Counted from the first letter of the stretch, positions 18,111-27,038 are shown. The stretch is DNA of 64,000 nt from Romboutsia lituseburensis DSM 797 (GCF_900103615.1 NZ_FNGW01000001.1:615865-679864), one strand, 5' to 3'. Translations and numbers: made by a program. The notes: generated from the letters alone by a model not told the origin.

Positions 18111-18352
18111 TCTTATTTAATTTATATTTCAATTATACGCACATGAGTTATATTTTGCAACTATATTTTATTTATTTTACATATTCTTAACAATTCATTG
18201 ATATTTTCTAAAATTTATTATATATTAAAAAATACATTCCAAATTTTAGATTTTGTATATCAAATAATTTCATTTTCGAAATATTTTGAAATAAAATTTA
18301 TTATATGATATACTAAATTCAATTTTATCTAGACATAACATAGGGAGGATTT

Positions 18353-18994
18353 ATGAAGAGTTTTTCAGAAATTAAAAGTTTATCAAAAAATCAATTTAAG
18401 AGTAATTGGAAATTACCAGTTTTATTTACTGTCATTACACTAGTACTTAGTGGTATAGCTAATGCAACTGAAAATGGAAGTTTTATAGCTGGATTATTAT
18501 TAGTTGTTGTTTCAATATACAGCACTAATTTATACTTAAATATAGCTAAATTCAATGAAGTTAAGGATATAAACATACCAGGAAATAAGCTTTTAAGAGC
18601 TTTTGGAGTTTCATTTTTAAATACTATATTAATATTTGGAGTCACTACTGTATTATTATTTGTAAGTGCAATTATAGCTAAAGATAATATAGTATTAATT
18701 TTAATTTGTAGCGTATTAATATATGCAGCTATATTTTTCATTGGAGTTTACTTATCATTCTCACTTTATTTAATATTAGATATGGATTACAAAATATTTA
18801 ATTCTATGAAATATAGCTTCTTATACATGAAGGGTAATTTATTAAAAACTTTATGGTTATATATAACTTTCATACCATGGATTTTATTAGGATTTATAAC
18901 GTTAGGTCTAGGATTTTTATACATTGGACCATATTTACAAACAGTATATGCTAACTATTACTTAGAAATAAGAGATCAATTTCATTTAAGATAA
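18353..18994 (+). CDS. DUF975-like integral membrane protein
   Basis: 213 residues with about six hydrophobic helices. The N-terminal amphipathic segment SEIKSLSKNQFKSNWKLPVL and the C-terminal IPWILLGFITLGLGFLYIGPYLQTVYANYY are the two hallmarks of DUF975. Function unknown. AGGGAGG ribosome binding site. It is monocistronic and converges on the lysozyme gene with a shared terminator. Confidence 0.8.
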   Translation: MKSFSEIKSLSKNQFKSNWKLPVLFTVITLVLSGIANATENGSFIAGLLLVVVSIYSTNLYLNIAKFNEVKDINIPGNKLLRAFGVSFLNTILIFGVTTVLLFVSAIIAKDNIVLILICSVLIYAAIFFIGVYLSFSLYLILDMDYKIFNSMKYSFLYMKGNLLKTLWLYITFIPWILLGFITLGLGFLYIGPYLQTVYANYYLEIRDQFHLR

Positions 18995-19003
18995 TTATAA
19001 ATA

Positions 19004-19045
19004 AGTGAGTGAAAAAGTTTAATTAAACTTCTTCACTCACTCTTT
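19004..19045. terminator. Bidirectional terminator
   Basis: Long stem AGTGAGTGAAAAAGTTT / AAACTTCTTCACTCACT between the convergent DUF975 and lysozyme genes; a T-rich tail lies on the plus side. Confidence 0.8.
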
Positions 19046-19049
19046 TAAT

Positions 19050-19874
19050 TTACTTTATCTTTATGACTTGACCTACAAATATTAAATTTGGATTTTTTAT
19101 ATTATTAAGCTTTACCAAATTGGTTATTGTAGTATTATATTTAGTTGCTATTTTATCAAGTGTATCTCCTTTTTTAACTGTATACGTTACATGATTTTGT
19201 TTATCTGACTGTGGCTTATGAGCTGGTACTGGAGTAATTGTAGGTTGTTTAACTGGTTCTTTTTTTATTGGTAATAATATCCCTTGTGTAAATTCATTTA
19301 AATCACATTCTGTACCGATACCTCTAACATGACCTTTTTCTGAATACTGGAATCCTACCCAACTATCCCATACTCCATTGCTACCAGGAGTATTTACTCC
19401 ATAATGTGCTACCCATAAAGGATATACATTTAAACTTTTTTGTAGATTTTCCTTTATAAAACTTGTATATGAATATATAACAACATCTAACCCACTAAGT
19501 CTTTTTACTTCTTCTAAAAATATTTTGCTAAGATTCGTTATGGTAGATGCACTAAGACCTTTATTAACTTCCATATCTAATGCTAGCCTACAGTCGCAGT
19601 GATATGGTTTTATAGTTTCCACAAAGTGAGCTGCTTGTTTTTTAGCTGACTCTTCTGTACTAGGATTTAAGAAATGATAAAAACCAACTAATAATCCAGC
19701 TTCCTTAGCTTTTACTGCATTTGATTTAAAATAAGTATCAACTGAAGTTTCACCTTGAGTTGCTTTTATATAAACTACTTTTATTCCTTGGTCTTTTACA
19801 GTATTATAATTTATTTCACCATCCCAATGACTTACATCTATGCCTTTCATATTGCCACTACTTCTACTTTGCAT
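19050..19874 (-). CDS. GH25 lysozyme with C-terminal LysM domain
   Basis: 274 residues. Residues 9-195 form a glycoside hydrolase family 25 muramidase: [33 protein letters not shown] with the DxE catalytic pair, and WVAHYG. A Pro/Lys linker (about 205-225) leads to one LysM peptidoglycan-binding motif ([20 protein letters not shown]...VGQVIKIK). There is no signal peptide, so release needs lysis, a holin or an unusual route. This is typical of phage-type endolysins. It is transcribed divergently from an amidase that also lacks a leader. Confidence 0.93.
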   Translation of the reverse strand: MQSRSSGNMKGIDVSHWDGEINYNTVKDQGIKVVYIKATQGETSVDTYFKSNAVKAKEAGLLVGFYHFLNPSTEESAKKQAAHFVETIKPYHCDCRLALDMEVNKGLSASTITNLSKIFLEEVKRLSGLDVVIYSYTSFIKENLQKSLNVYPLWVAHYGVNTPGSNGVWDSWVGFQYSEKGHVRGIGTECDLNEFTQGILLPIKKEPVKQPTITPVPAHKPQSDKQNHVTYTVKKGDTLDKIATKYNTTITNLVKLNNIKNPNLIFVGQVIKIK

Positions 19875-20056
19875 ATTATCATCCTTCCTTTGAAGAGTTT
19901 CAAGTTATATTATGAATTTTATCTACAATTTGTTACATTTTTGAACTTTTTGTAACAAACTTATCATTTACACAATATATTAAAATAGATTATTTTTTTA
20001 ATATTCTAACTATTGATTAAAATGTATTGATTTAAAATTTAAAATGAGGTGTTAAT

Positions 20057-20764
20057 ATGAGCAAAAAAGTCTTTATAGATCCAGGACATGGTGGTAGTGA
20101 TAGTGGTGCTGTTGGAATTAATAATCTACTTGAAAAAAATATAAATTTGCAAGTTGCTAAAAAAGTCGAGTCTTTACTAAAAAAACAAGGCCTTGAAGTT
20201 AAGTTAAGTAGGGATAATGATGTATTTTTATCTCTTAATGATAGAACTACAATGGCAAATAATTGGAAGGCTGACTGTTTTATTTCCATACACTGTAACG
20301 CTTTTGATGGAATTGCTAAAGGTATAGAAACTTATTCTTATCAATCAAATACTTCTAATTTAGCTAGTAAGGTTCATTCTCAAGTTTTAAATACTAAGGC
20401 TTATACCTTAAATAGAGGTCTTAAAACTGCTAGTTTTTATGTTTTAAGAAATAGTAATATGAGAGCTTGTTTAATTGAAATGGCTTTTATTGATAATACT
20501 GAAGATTCTAAGATTCTTACTCAAAGACAAGATGATTTAGCACTTGGTATCGCTAAGGGAATATGTGAATATCTAGGTGTTGAATATAAACCTAATCCTG
20601 GTCTTCCTGAAACTAAACCTCCAGTTGTTAATAGTGATACTTTTTACAGAGTAGTTTGTGGTTCTTTTAATAGTAAAGTTTATGCTGAAGAAAGATTAGA
20701 AGAGCTTAAAAAACTTGGATTTGATGATGCTTTTATAGCAGTTTATCAAAAAGGAGCTAATTAA
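20057..20764 (+). CDS. N-acetylmuramoyl-L-alanine amidase (Amidase_3) with C-terminal SPOR-like region
   Basis: 235 residues. The zinc amidase domain (1-175) has ligands His11 (DPGHGG), Glu26 and His79 (SIHCNA) and catalytic Glu141 (CLIEMAFID). The tail after a Pro-rich linker, FYRVVCGSFNSKVYAEERLEELKKLGFD, matches a SPOR peptidoglycan-binding motif. No signal peptide. It cuts the amide bond between MurNAc and the peptide stem. Head-to-head with the GH25 gene and also leaderless, so the pair resembles endolysins or mother-cell-lysis enzymes. Confidence 0.93.
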   Translation: MSKKVFIDPGHGGSDSGAVGINNLLEKNINLQVAKKVESLLKKQGLEVKLSRDNDVFLSLNDRTTMANNWKADCFISIHCNAFDGIAKGIETYSYQSNTSNLASKVHSQVLNTKAYTLNRGLKTASFYVLRNSNMRACLIEMAFIDNTEDSKILTQRQDDLALGIAKGICEYLGVEYKPNPGLPETKPPVVNSDTFYRVVCGSFNSKVYAEERLEELKKLGFDDAFIAVYQKGAN

Positions 20765-20833
20765 TTAGTTGATATTAATAAAAAATAATCTATTGTTGTA
20801 TTTATAAATAAAAATATATATTTTAGTTATTGG

Positions 20834-20875
20834 CTGTATCTTAGAATATAATATAAAGCTAAGATACAGTTTTTA
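20834..20875 (+). terminator. Terminator of the amidase gene
   Basis: CTGTATCTTAG / CTAAGATACAG stem followed by TTTTT on the plus strand. Confidence 0.85.
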
Positions 20876-20949
20876 TATTATATAGTTTGAAATAACTGTG
20901 AATCCAGTAGTCATAATTATAAAGTTTGCTTATATTAACAAAAATACAT

Positions 20950-20982
20950 AAAAAAATAGATTATGAGATTTCCCATAATCTT
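20950..20982 (-). terminator. Terminator downstream of the MarR gene
   Basis: AGATTATG / CATAATCT hairpin followed by a T-run on the minus strand; it lies about 130 nt past the marR stop. Confidence 0.65.
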
Positions 20983-21114
20983 ACTCATTTATGACTTAGT
21001 TATCATATAATATATACATTTACATTTCTTAGTTTATCATCACATTTCATTTATATCAATCATTTTTAATCATTTTAACCCTTTTTTCGTACGTCATTTT
21101 ATTACATTTTTTTA

Positions 21115-21528
21115 CTAAATATTATTACAAAGTTTTTGTAGTAAATTAATTAAATCTTCTGACTCTTGTTTATTAAAATCTTTAGTTACTTTTTCATACC
21201 ATTTATATTGATATTCATTTATCGAATTAAGAATAGATAGTCCTTCTTCTGTAACACATAAATCAAAAAATCTATTATCATTACTTGCTTTTTCTTTAGA
21301 AATATAATTTAAACTTTCAAGTTTTTTTATATTTCTAGTTATGATAGCTCTGTCTACTCCTAATAGCTCAGCTATATCCTTTAAATTACATTCTTTATTT
21401 TTTTGTATAGACATCATACAACGCCACATATTAAGAGTTAATTGATATTCTTGTAATTTTATATCAATGTGTTTTATAAAGTCTCTGTTTAAATCTGATA
21501 AGTATTTACCTAATATTTTATATGCCAA
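21115..21528 (-). CDS. MarR-family transcriptional regulator
   Basis: 137 residues with the winged helix-turn-helix of MarR proteins (residues 30-100: NLKDIAELLGVDRAIITRNIKKLESLNYISKEKASNDNR), where the DxR-like wing follows. It lies 20 nt after the unknown gene at 21549-22109, so the two form an operon. The operon promoter sits inside an 18-bp inverted repeat that is an obvious candidate for MarR autorepression. The inducer is unknown. Confidence 0.9.
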   Translation of the reverse strand: MAYKILGKYLSDLNRDFIKHIDIKLQEYQLTLNMWRCMMSIQKNKECNLKDIAELLGVDRAIITRNIKKLESLNYISKEKASNDNRFFDLCVTEEGLSILNSINEYQYKWYEKVTKDFNKQESEDLINLLQKLCNNI

Positions 21529-21548
21529 TCCTGTTCCTCTTTTCTTGC

Positions 21549-22109
21549 TTAATTTGTTTTTTGATAAATTATAGGATCAATAAACCCAAAAGTTATTTTA
21601 CCATTTTTTCTAAAAACTTCACTTACATACATTTTACCACTTTCTATCTTTTCTTTTAAGGTAAATTCTGTTACTTCTGTAAAATGACTTACACTTTCCC
21701 CTTCATACACACCATTATTTTCTTTATATACCATAGGATTAAACTTAGATGAAACTTTAAGTTCATTATAATTCATAGTTAAATTTTCATTATCATTTCT
21801 AAAATCTTCTTTTGATATATTGTTTGGAATTTCATATGAAGTTAATACTACATCATCATTTTCGTTAAGTGTAAATAAAAATAAATGTGGAAGTATATTT
21901 TTAAAATTACCTTGTTCATAATAACTTTCTTCTATAACAAAATAGCCTTCAAAATTATTAGGTAAGTTAGTTATTTTTTCATTGCAAATACCATTTATAT
22001 GCTTAGCTCTAGGATGTACTTGATTTCCTGATTGTAATTCTTGTTTTATTTGCTCTTCATTAGTAAAAGTTCCACATAACTCATTTATAAATATTTTTAA
22101 TTTATTCAT
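21549..22109 (-). CDS. Conserved protein of unknown function, co-transcribed with marR
   Basis: 186 residues from the chosen ATG at 22109, which has a ribosome binding site (GGAGTGAATTTT). A longer frame (22142) would start inside the operator and is rejected. The protein is soluble and acidic with mixed strands: GYFVIEESYYEQGNFKNILPHLFLF, VSHFTEVTEFTLKEKIESGKM, FGFIDPIIYQK. The overall layout is faintly reminiscent of CpcT/CpeT-type lyase folds, but I do not assign a family. Being first in the MarR operon, it is probably the regulated effector. Confidence 0.65.
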   Translation of the reverse strand: MNKLKIFINELCGTFTNEEQIKQELQSGNQVHPRAKHINGICNEKITNLPNNFEGYFVIEESYYEQGNFKNILPHLFLFTLNENDDVVLTSYEIPNNISKEDFRNDNENLTMNYNELKVSSKFNPMVYKENNGVYEGESVSHFTEVTEFTLKEKIESGKMYVSEVFRKNGKITFGFIDPIIYQKTN

Positions 22110-22125
22110 AAAATTCACTCCTTCA

Positions 22126-22174
22126 TTAATTGACACTATCAATTATATCCAAAATGATTGATAGTGTCAATTAA
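22126..22174 (-). promoter_or_regulatory. Consensus promoter embedded in an 18-bp inverted repeat
   Basis: Arms 22126-22143 and 22157-22174 (TTAATTGACACTATCAAT and its complement) are perfect over 18 bp with a 13-nt spacer. On the minus strand TTGACA, a 17-nt gap and TATAAT fall within this repeat, a perfect sigma-A promoter. Binding of a MarR dimer to either arm would block it. Confidence 0.8.
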
Positions 22175-22277
22175 TTTAAATAATATTTATATTTTATCCT
22201 TAAAGTATATGGCTTATTATAATAATGTTTAAATATAAAAATTCCTTAGAATAATTTCATGATAAAATTTATAGACT

Positions 22278-22691
22278 TTACTTTCTTAGAAGATTATTTA
22301 AATCATCAGAATTTTTTTGATTATCCCAGTTCGAATAAAAATAAAAACCTATTATATGACCTAATACTGTAGCTATAGCCATTAATACAATCCACGGTCT
22401 AATGATTTCAAACATATAAGGTGAAAATAGCCAGACTGAACTAAGCCCTGCCACTAAATTTATTGCTGAAGAAATCAATATTTTACTGCTAGCTTTCATT
22501 GAGGAAAAATTCCATAATGCTGGATACATAACTCCAAAAATCATCGAAAAAATTAAGCTTATAGCTACTAAATTCCAAATATATAAAACTGTTAACGTGT
22601 CGTTTTTAAAAAAAATTGATATTAAAGTTAAAATCCATATAAAAGTTATTGAAAAAGTTTGAAAAAAAGATAATCTAAATTGTTTTAACAT
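22278..22691 (-). CDS. DUF3021-like membrane protein, partner of the LytTR regulator
   Basis: 137 residues with four predicted membrane helices and a short hydrophilic tail. It starts 7 nt inside the end of the LytTR gene (ATGTTAA overlap), so the two are translationally coupled. This pair matches the LytTR regulatory systems of Gram-positives (HdrR/HdrM and BrsR/BrsM of streptococci), in which the membrane protein inhibits the LytTR regulator. The family assignment rests on topology and context more than on sequence. Confidence 0.7.
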   Translation of the reverse strand: MLKQFRLSFFQTFSITFIWILTLISIFFKNDTLTVLYIWNLVAISLIFSMIFGVMYPALWNFSSMKASSKILISSAINLVAGLSSVWLFSPYMFEIIRPWIVLMAIATVLGHIIGFYFYSNWDNQKNSDDLNNLLRK

Positions 22692-23128
22692 GCTAATCTC
22701 TCCTTTATTATTTTTACATAGTGCCTATTTACAAAATAAGATGATTTATCACTTAAAAAGACTTCTAATCTTGCATTTGACGCCGATGAAAATTCTTTAA
22801 TTTCGTTTATATTAACAATAGTTGTGTTATTTATTTTCACAAAATATTTTTCATCTAAATTCTCTAATTCCTTTAGGCGCTTATTAATTAAGTATAATTC
22901 TCCAGACTTCATTTTTACACAGCACATATGACCTTCTGATTGAAAAGCTAAAATAGAATTTATATTTACTTGTATTTTTCTATCATTAGTTGCATTAATA
23001 ACAGTTATTTTTAATCCATTTTCTAAATGCTTTTTTAAACTTTCAGCAACTTCACTGTTTATAGGATTTGTTTGAATTATTAAATCTTCTTTATTTATAA
23101 GTTTATCTAGTAAAATATTAATTTTCAT
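22685..23128 (-). CDS. LytTR-domain DNA-binding regulator
   Basis: 147 residues from the ATG at 23128. The upstream ATG at 23146 lies within the G-rich ribosome binding site and is rejected. The second half is a LytTR DNA-binding domain: ILAFQSEGHMCCVKMKSGELY, RLKELENLDEKYFVKINNTTIVN, YFVNRHYVKIIKERL. There is no receiver domain, as in stand-alone LytTR regulators controlled by a membrane inhibitor. The first 60 residues contain a short strand-helix segment. Confidence 0.85.
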   Translation of the reverse strand: MKINILLDKLINKEDLIIQTNPINSEVAESLKKHLENGLKITVINATNDRKIQVNINSILAFQSEGHMCCVKMKSGELYLINKRLKELENLDEKYFVKINNTTIVNINEIKEFSSASNARLEVFLSDKSSYFVNRHYVKIIKERLAC

Positions 23129-23289
23129 CCCCTTTCCCCCTTTCATATGTTTAATATACTATTTCAAGATTTAATTTTCTAGCTTTTATTGTTTTGTTGC
23201 ACTTTTTAATAACTATTTTACATTTTAAAGGTTACTTTTATAATTTTAGATAGCTTTCCTAAATAAAATATATATTGGTTTATAATAAA

Positions 23290-23316
23290 AAGTCCTAACT
23301 ATAAGTATTAGGACTT
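23290..23316 (-). terminator. Terminator of the XRE membrane regulator gene
   Basis: AAGTCCTAA / TTAGGACTT stem with a 9-nt loop and TTTTTA on the minus strand. Confidence 0.85.
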
Positions 23317-23366
23317 ATTTATATAAATTCAAAATATGTACCGTTGTAAAAAATAAAATATATTAT

Positions 23367-24137
23367 TTATTTTTTACTATTTTTAAACTTAATAATAATA
23401 CTAATTAACAGAGATATAAATCCTAAAGTTCCAGAAATTAAAGCTAATCCCTCTACTCTGTATATATTATAATTTTTTGAATAAGGTTGGTAATGAACTA
23501 TATTTCCATCTTTATCCAAAGTATCAGTCGAAAGTATTCCGAGAGAATTTTTCAACAACGCTATTCCCTCTTTACTTTTAGGATCAACTGTTTCATATAA
23601 CAATTTAAATTTATTTTTATCTGTCTCTAAATTTTTATTGCCTGTTTTCATATCCGCTACATAGATTTCTATTGCTTTAATTGATTTAAATTCATTTTTA
23701 TTAAGTATGTTCTCTAACTCATTTTTATAGTTACTTACTTTTGTCATATCATATTTTAATGATAAAACTTTCATTTCTTCATACATCTGTTCACATAATT
23801 TATTATAAGTACTATTTCCTATATTTATATAAAAAATGGAACTTAAAAGAACAATAAAGCTTATTATAGGTAAATAATAAATAAATTTATTAATTTTATT
23901 TATTATCCTTGAATCAAGGGAAAGTTTTTTTATCATATCCGAGTCCTCTCTTAGTAAACTATCAAGGGAAATATTATACAAATCACTAAGCAATACTAGA
24001 CTTTCTAAGTCAGGGTAACTCCTACCGACCTCCCAACTAGATATAGTTGACCTAGAAACATTTAATATATTTGATACCTTTTCTTGCGTTAATTCTGATT
24101 TCAATCTAGCTTGTTTTAATTTTGATCCTATCTTCAT
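23367..24137 (-). CDS. XRE-family regulator with two membrane helices
   Basis: 256 residues. The N-terminal helix-turn-helix (residues 5-60: LKQARLKSELTQEKVSNILNVSRSTISSWEVGRSYPD) is of the Cro/C1 type. One membrane helix sits near residues 90-110, then about 110 extracytoplasmic residues, then a second helix near the C-terminus (residues 225-250) and a basic tail. It is a membrane-bound DNA-binding protein, possibly responding to an envelope signal. Ribosome binding site AGGAG; monocistronic. Confidence 0.85.
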   Translation of the reverse strand: MKIGSKLKQARLKSELTQEKVSNILNVSRSTISSWEVGRSYPDLESLVLLSDLYNISLDSLLREDSDMIKKLSLDSRIINKINKFIYYLPIISFIVLLSSIFYINIGNSTYNKLCEQMYEEMKVLSLKYDMTKVSNYKNELENILNKNEFKSIKAIEIYVADMKTGNKNLETDKNKFKLLYETVDPKSKEGIALLKNSLGILSTDTLDKDGNIVHYQPYSKNYNIYRVEGLALISGTLGFISLLISIIIKFKNSKK

Positions 24138-24523
24138 ATAACTTCTCCTTTCAAATTTAGTATGATAAAAAATACTTTTAATTGCTAGCTAATTATCGTA
24201 TCATACACAAATATATAATGATACAATTTGTAGCATTGGCTTAATGCCAAGGTTTTTACATATATTATTTATTATAAAAATACATTTTTTTATTTAATTT
24301 ATAAGCTGATACTTACCTAATAAATATATATCAATTAAATCATCATAAAAAATCATGCTATATATAGCATGATTTTTTATGATAATTTAATAGTAAACTA
24401 ATATTGATTAAATATCTAAATAAAATATCCTAATCTAATTTATATTACATATATTAAAATGAATTAAAAAACTCTACAGAAACTATTATAATTATAAAAC
24501 AATTGTGAAGATAGTTAATATAT
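24138..24523. other. Intergenic region with a long palindrome
   Basis: No gene is supported. The notable element is the 42-bp palindrome described separately; otherwise the stretch is AT-rich with no recognised signal. Confidence 0.6.
24342..24383. terminator. Perfect 42-bp palindrome, probable bidirectional terminator
   Basis: ATCATAAAAAATCATGCTAT meets its exact complement with no loop. T-runs inside the arms on both strands allow termination in either direction; it sits between two minus-strand genes. Confidence 0.7.
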
Positions 24524-24823
24524 TTATTTTGGTATGGGGCAGCATTTATTAATAATTATTTTAAGTATAATACCTAGTATAATCATAAATACTGCAACCG
24601 TTAAAGCATTTGTAAATTGACTTAAAATAGTAGCCGTTCCCATTATGACGATAAGTAATATACATTCTAGCCTTAATCGCTTATCATATGCATTATATTC
24701 TTCAGGTGATGCACCTGCATTTTCAAGTCGTTCTAGTTTAAGTAGTCTATGATATTTATTTGCACTTAAATATAAAATGCTTAATGTTAATATTAGACTT
24801 CCTATATTATAAATATCAAACAT
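24524..24823 (-). CDS. Small membrane protein, function unknown
   Basis: 99 residues from the ATG at 24823 (ribosome binding site AGGAGGAATAACAAT; a longer frame at 24853 is not supported). Helix 1 (NIGSLILTLSILYLSANKY), a charged linker RLENAGASPEEYNAYDKRLRL, then two more helices and a cysteine-containing tail. The first helix shares NIGSLIL with the protein at 25321-25641, so the two may be distant paralogues. No family recognised. Confidence 0.7.
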   Translation of the reverse strand: MFDIYNIGSLILTLSILYLSANKYHRLLKLERLENAGASPEEYNAYDKRLRLECILLIVIMGTATILSQFTNALTVAVFMIILGIILKIIINKCCPIPK

Positions 24824-24885
24824 ATTGTTATTCCTCCTAAGAATTAAATTCACTATAATATTTTTTAAACTGTATAATATTCACT

Positions 24886-25107
24886 TCAATAAAATATTCC
24901 ATATCTTGATATAATCCAACTATCTAATGGTGTTTGCGTTCTTTCTTCGACTGGGTAATTAAAAATAGTATAAACTATTTGATTTCCTGTCTTATCGATA
25001 GGATCTCTACATGATGAATAGTCCACTTTAAGATTTATAGCACTATTAAGATACCCATATCTTAATAGTGCTATAAATCTTAATGCTCCTATTGGTGTGA
25101 AAAACAC
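24886..25107 (-). pseudogene. Truncated gene fragment carrying a long hairpin
   Basis: The 73-codon frame has no good ribosome binding site. Its N-terminal part is encoded by a 24-bp inverted repeat. The remaining 50 residues (DYSSCRDPIDKTGNQIVYTI, then NYPVEERTQTPLDSWIISRY) look like the end of a real protein whose beginning is missing. I read it as the remnant of a gene cut by the hairpin element. I do not recognise the family. Confidence 0.4.
25030..25081. repeat. Perfect 24-bp inverted repeat with 4-nt spacer
   Basis: Arms 25030-25053 and 25058-25081 begin AAGATTTATAGCACTATTAA. The spacer is CCCA. No T-run follows on either strand, so this is not an ordinary terminator. Confidence 0.75.
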
Positions 25108-25257
25108 ATAAAATAACTGCCATATATATTGTAGAATACTTGTTGTATAGATTTTTCGTACTCAATTTATATATATTAATTTAAAATAGCTATAAAAAAT
25201 TATCAATATATTGTGCGCCAATAGCTAAATTTTGTACCCGAATAGTTAAATAATAAA

Positions 25258-25287
25258 AAAAGTAGTAATTTTAAAATTACTACTTTT
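25258..25287 (-). terminator. Terminator of the small membrane protein gene
   Basis: Perfect 30-bp palindrome built on AAAAGTAGTAATTTT; an A-run on the plus strand provides the T-run for minus-strand termination. Confidence 0.8.
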
Positions 25288-25320
25288 CTATCTTTATATC
25301 ATAGAGATATTTATATATAT

Positions 25321-25641
25321 TTATTTCTTTTTTCTATTTCCTATATATGCAAATAATGTAACACCATTAAGTACAATTGTAGCTACAAGAAGCAATGCTG
25401 ATGCAAATGCTACCACATTTATCGTATCCATAATAGCTGTCCAATCTTTAATATTTATAAGATGATTCATATAAAAAACCTGCATAAAAAGTGAAAGCAT
25501 GCAAGAAATTATACTCATTAAGGTAAAAACAAACCAATATTGGTTATTAGAAGTATTGTATCTTATAAGATTAATAACAGGAAGTACAAATGCAATTACG
25601 CCAAGTATAAGACTTCCTATATTCAATAAACCATAATCCAT
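25321..25641 (-). CDS. Small membrane protein, function unknown
   Basis: 106 residues and three membrane helices: NIGSLILGVIAFVLPVINLI, WFVFTLMSIISCMLSLFMQV and VVAFASALLLVATIVLNGVT, ending in a basic tail GNRKKK, which predicts a cytoplasmic C-terminus. Ribosome binding site AAAGGAAA. No family recognised. The start of helix 1 is shared with the protein at 24524-24823. Confidence 0.7.
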   Translation of the reverse strand: MDYGLLNIGSLILGVIAFVLPVINLIRYNTSNNQYWFVFTLMSIISCMLSLFMQVFYMNHLINIKDWTAIMDTINVVAFASALLLVATIVLNGVTLFAYIGNRKKK

Positions 25642-25827
25642 AATAATATTTTTCCTTTCAGTTATATATTAATTCAAAATAAATTATAAAACTTATTTAT
25701 ATAAATAATGTTATTATATAACATTATACCATTAATTAATTATTTTATAATAAATTATTCACCTTAATTATCATAGCTCTATAGATTTAATTTATTTTTA
25801 TTATTCTAAGTATATCCTAAAAATAAA

Positions 25828-25854
25828 AAGCACTTACTTTATTAGTAAGTGCTT
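25828..25854 (-). terminator. Terminator of the secreted protein gene
   Basis: AAGCACTTACT / AGTAAGTGCTT stem followed by TTTTTATTTTT on the minus strand. Confidence 0.88.
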
Positions 25855-25856
25855 CT

Positions 25857-26273
25857 TTAAAGTTTGGATTTAATTGTACCCAGCATTAAATTTCCGTTAT
25901 TCAGTTCTGATATAGCGCTAATCAATGACTGATGATTATTAGTTTTATGATAATCCTCTAATTCTAATATTGAAATTTGATAATGGTTTAAAACTGAAAG
26001 TAATGAAAAATAGATTGATTTCTGCTTTTCTTTGCTTTCATAATTAGGAATTTCATGTAATATTTCATCTCTTTCTCTGTTTAATTCAGATTGTATAAAC
26101 GTTATATCTTTTTTAATACTATTAATATCTTTACCTTGTAATACAGCTAAATAGATTGTATTTAATGAATTAGAAATTGTCTCAACATCATTTATACTTT
26201 GTTTAGGATTAGCAAACGCTATATTAGTGCACAACATAAAAGCTGTTGCCATACATAATATTTTCTTATACAT
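25857..26273 (-). CDS. Small secreted protein, function unknown
   Basis: 138 residues with a type I signal peptide (MYKKILCMATAFMLCTNIAFA, predicted cleavage after residue 21). The mature part is helical, with alternating charged and leucine residues suggesting a small helical bundle (DVETISNSLNTIYLAVLQG; SELNRERDEILHEI; SLLSVLNHYQISILELEDY). AGGAGG ribosome binding site. No family recognised; monocistronic. Confidence 0.7.
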   Translation of the reverse strand: MYKKILCMATAFMLCTNIAFANPKQSINDVETISNSLNTIYLAVLQGKDINSIKKDITFIQSELNRERDEILHEIPNYESKEKQKSIYFSLLSVLNHYQISILELEDYHKTNNHQSLISAISELNNGNLMLGTIKSKL

Positions 26274-26515
26274 AAAAACCTCCTATAAAATTTATATTAA
26301 TAGTATTTGTTTTTTTATAAGATAAATACTTTATATAGCAAATATAAAATTATCTATTATGTAGATTATTTTTTATTGCAAATTAGATACTTTAAATTAT
26401 TTAATTACATCTATATAATATTTAATTTACATCATTGTTTTTATTTTAATTTGTAAAATAAATTAATTAGGTTTATAATCATTTAGGGAAATGCTTTGTC
26501 AGGGGAGGTTTTAGC

Positions 26516-27037
26516 ATGATAAAAGAAAAGAATAGTAATCAAAAAAAACTTACTATTGGGTTATTTACAGTGTATTTTTTAGTACTAACATGGATTATAT
26601 TATTTAAAATGCAATTTTCACTTCATAATTTAGTGGGATTAAGAAGTTTTAACTTAATACCATTTAACGGATCTATGATTGTTAACGGTAAAATTGATAT
26701 GAAAGAAATAATTTATAATGTGATAGTATTTATTCCTTTTGGAATTTACATATGTATGATAAATAATAAATGGAGTCTTTTAAAAAAAATATTACCTATC
26801 GCTTCAGTTAGTTTAATATATGAAGTATTGCAATATATATTCGCTATAGGCGCATCTGATATAACAGATTTTATAGGCAATACATTAGGTGGGATCATAG
26901 GTATTGTAATTTACTTTTTAATTAGCAAATTATTTAAATCAAATCAAAAAATGAACAAAGTACTTAACATAATTGCGTTAATTATAACTATATTAATTGT
27001 TGTATTTTTATCATTTTTAATTATAGTAAACTTATAA
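26516..27037 (+). CDS. VanZ-family membrane protein
   Basis: 173 residues, about five membrane helices, with the VanZ-like signature: WIILFKMQF near the start, NLIPFNGS, EIIYNVIVFIPFGIYI, and SLIYEVLQYIFAIGASDITDFIGNTLGG with the conserved Asp pair. VanZ gives low-level teicoplanin resistance in enterococci; the function of most homologues is unknown. Good GGGGAGG ribosome binding site. Monocistronic. Confidence 0.9.
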   Translation: MIKEKNSNQKKLTIGLFTVYFLVLTWIILFKMQFSLHNLVGLRSFNLIPFNGSMIVNGKIDMKEIIYNVIVFIPFGIYICMINNKWSLLKKILPIASVSLIYEVLQYIFAIGASDITDFIGNTLGGIIGIVIYFLISKLFKSNQKMNKVLNIIALIITILIVVFLSFLIIVNL

Positions 27038-27038
27038 A

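Noticed and set aside
19050..20764. A prophage remnant around the two hydrolases
   Set aside because: No integrase, structural, holin or attachment-site signals are visible in the flanking sequence.
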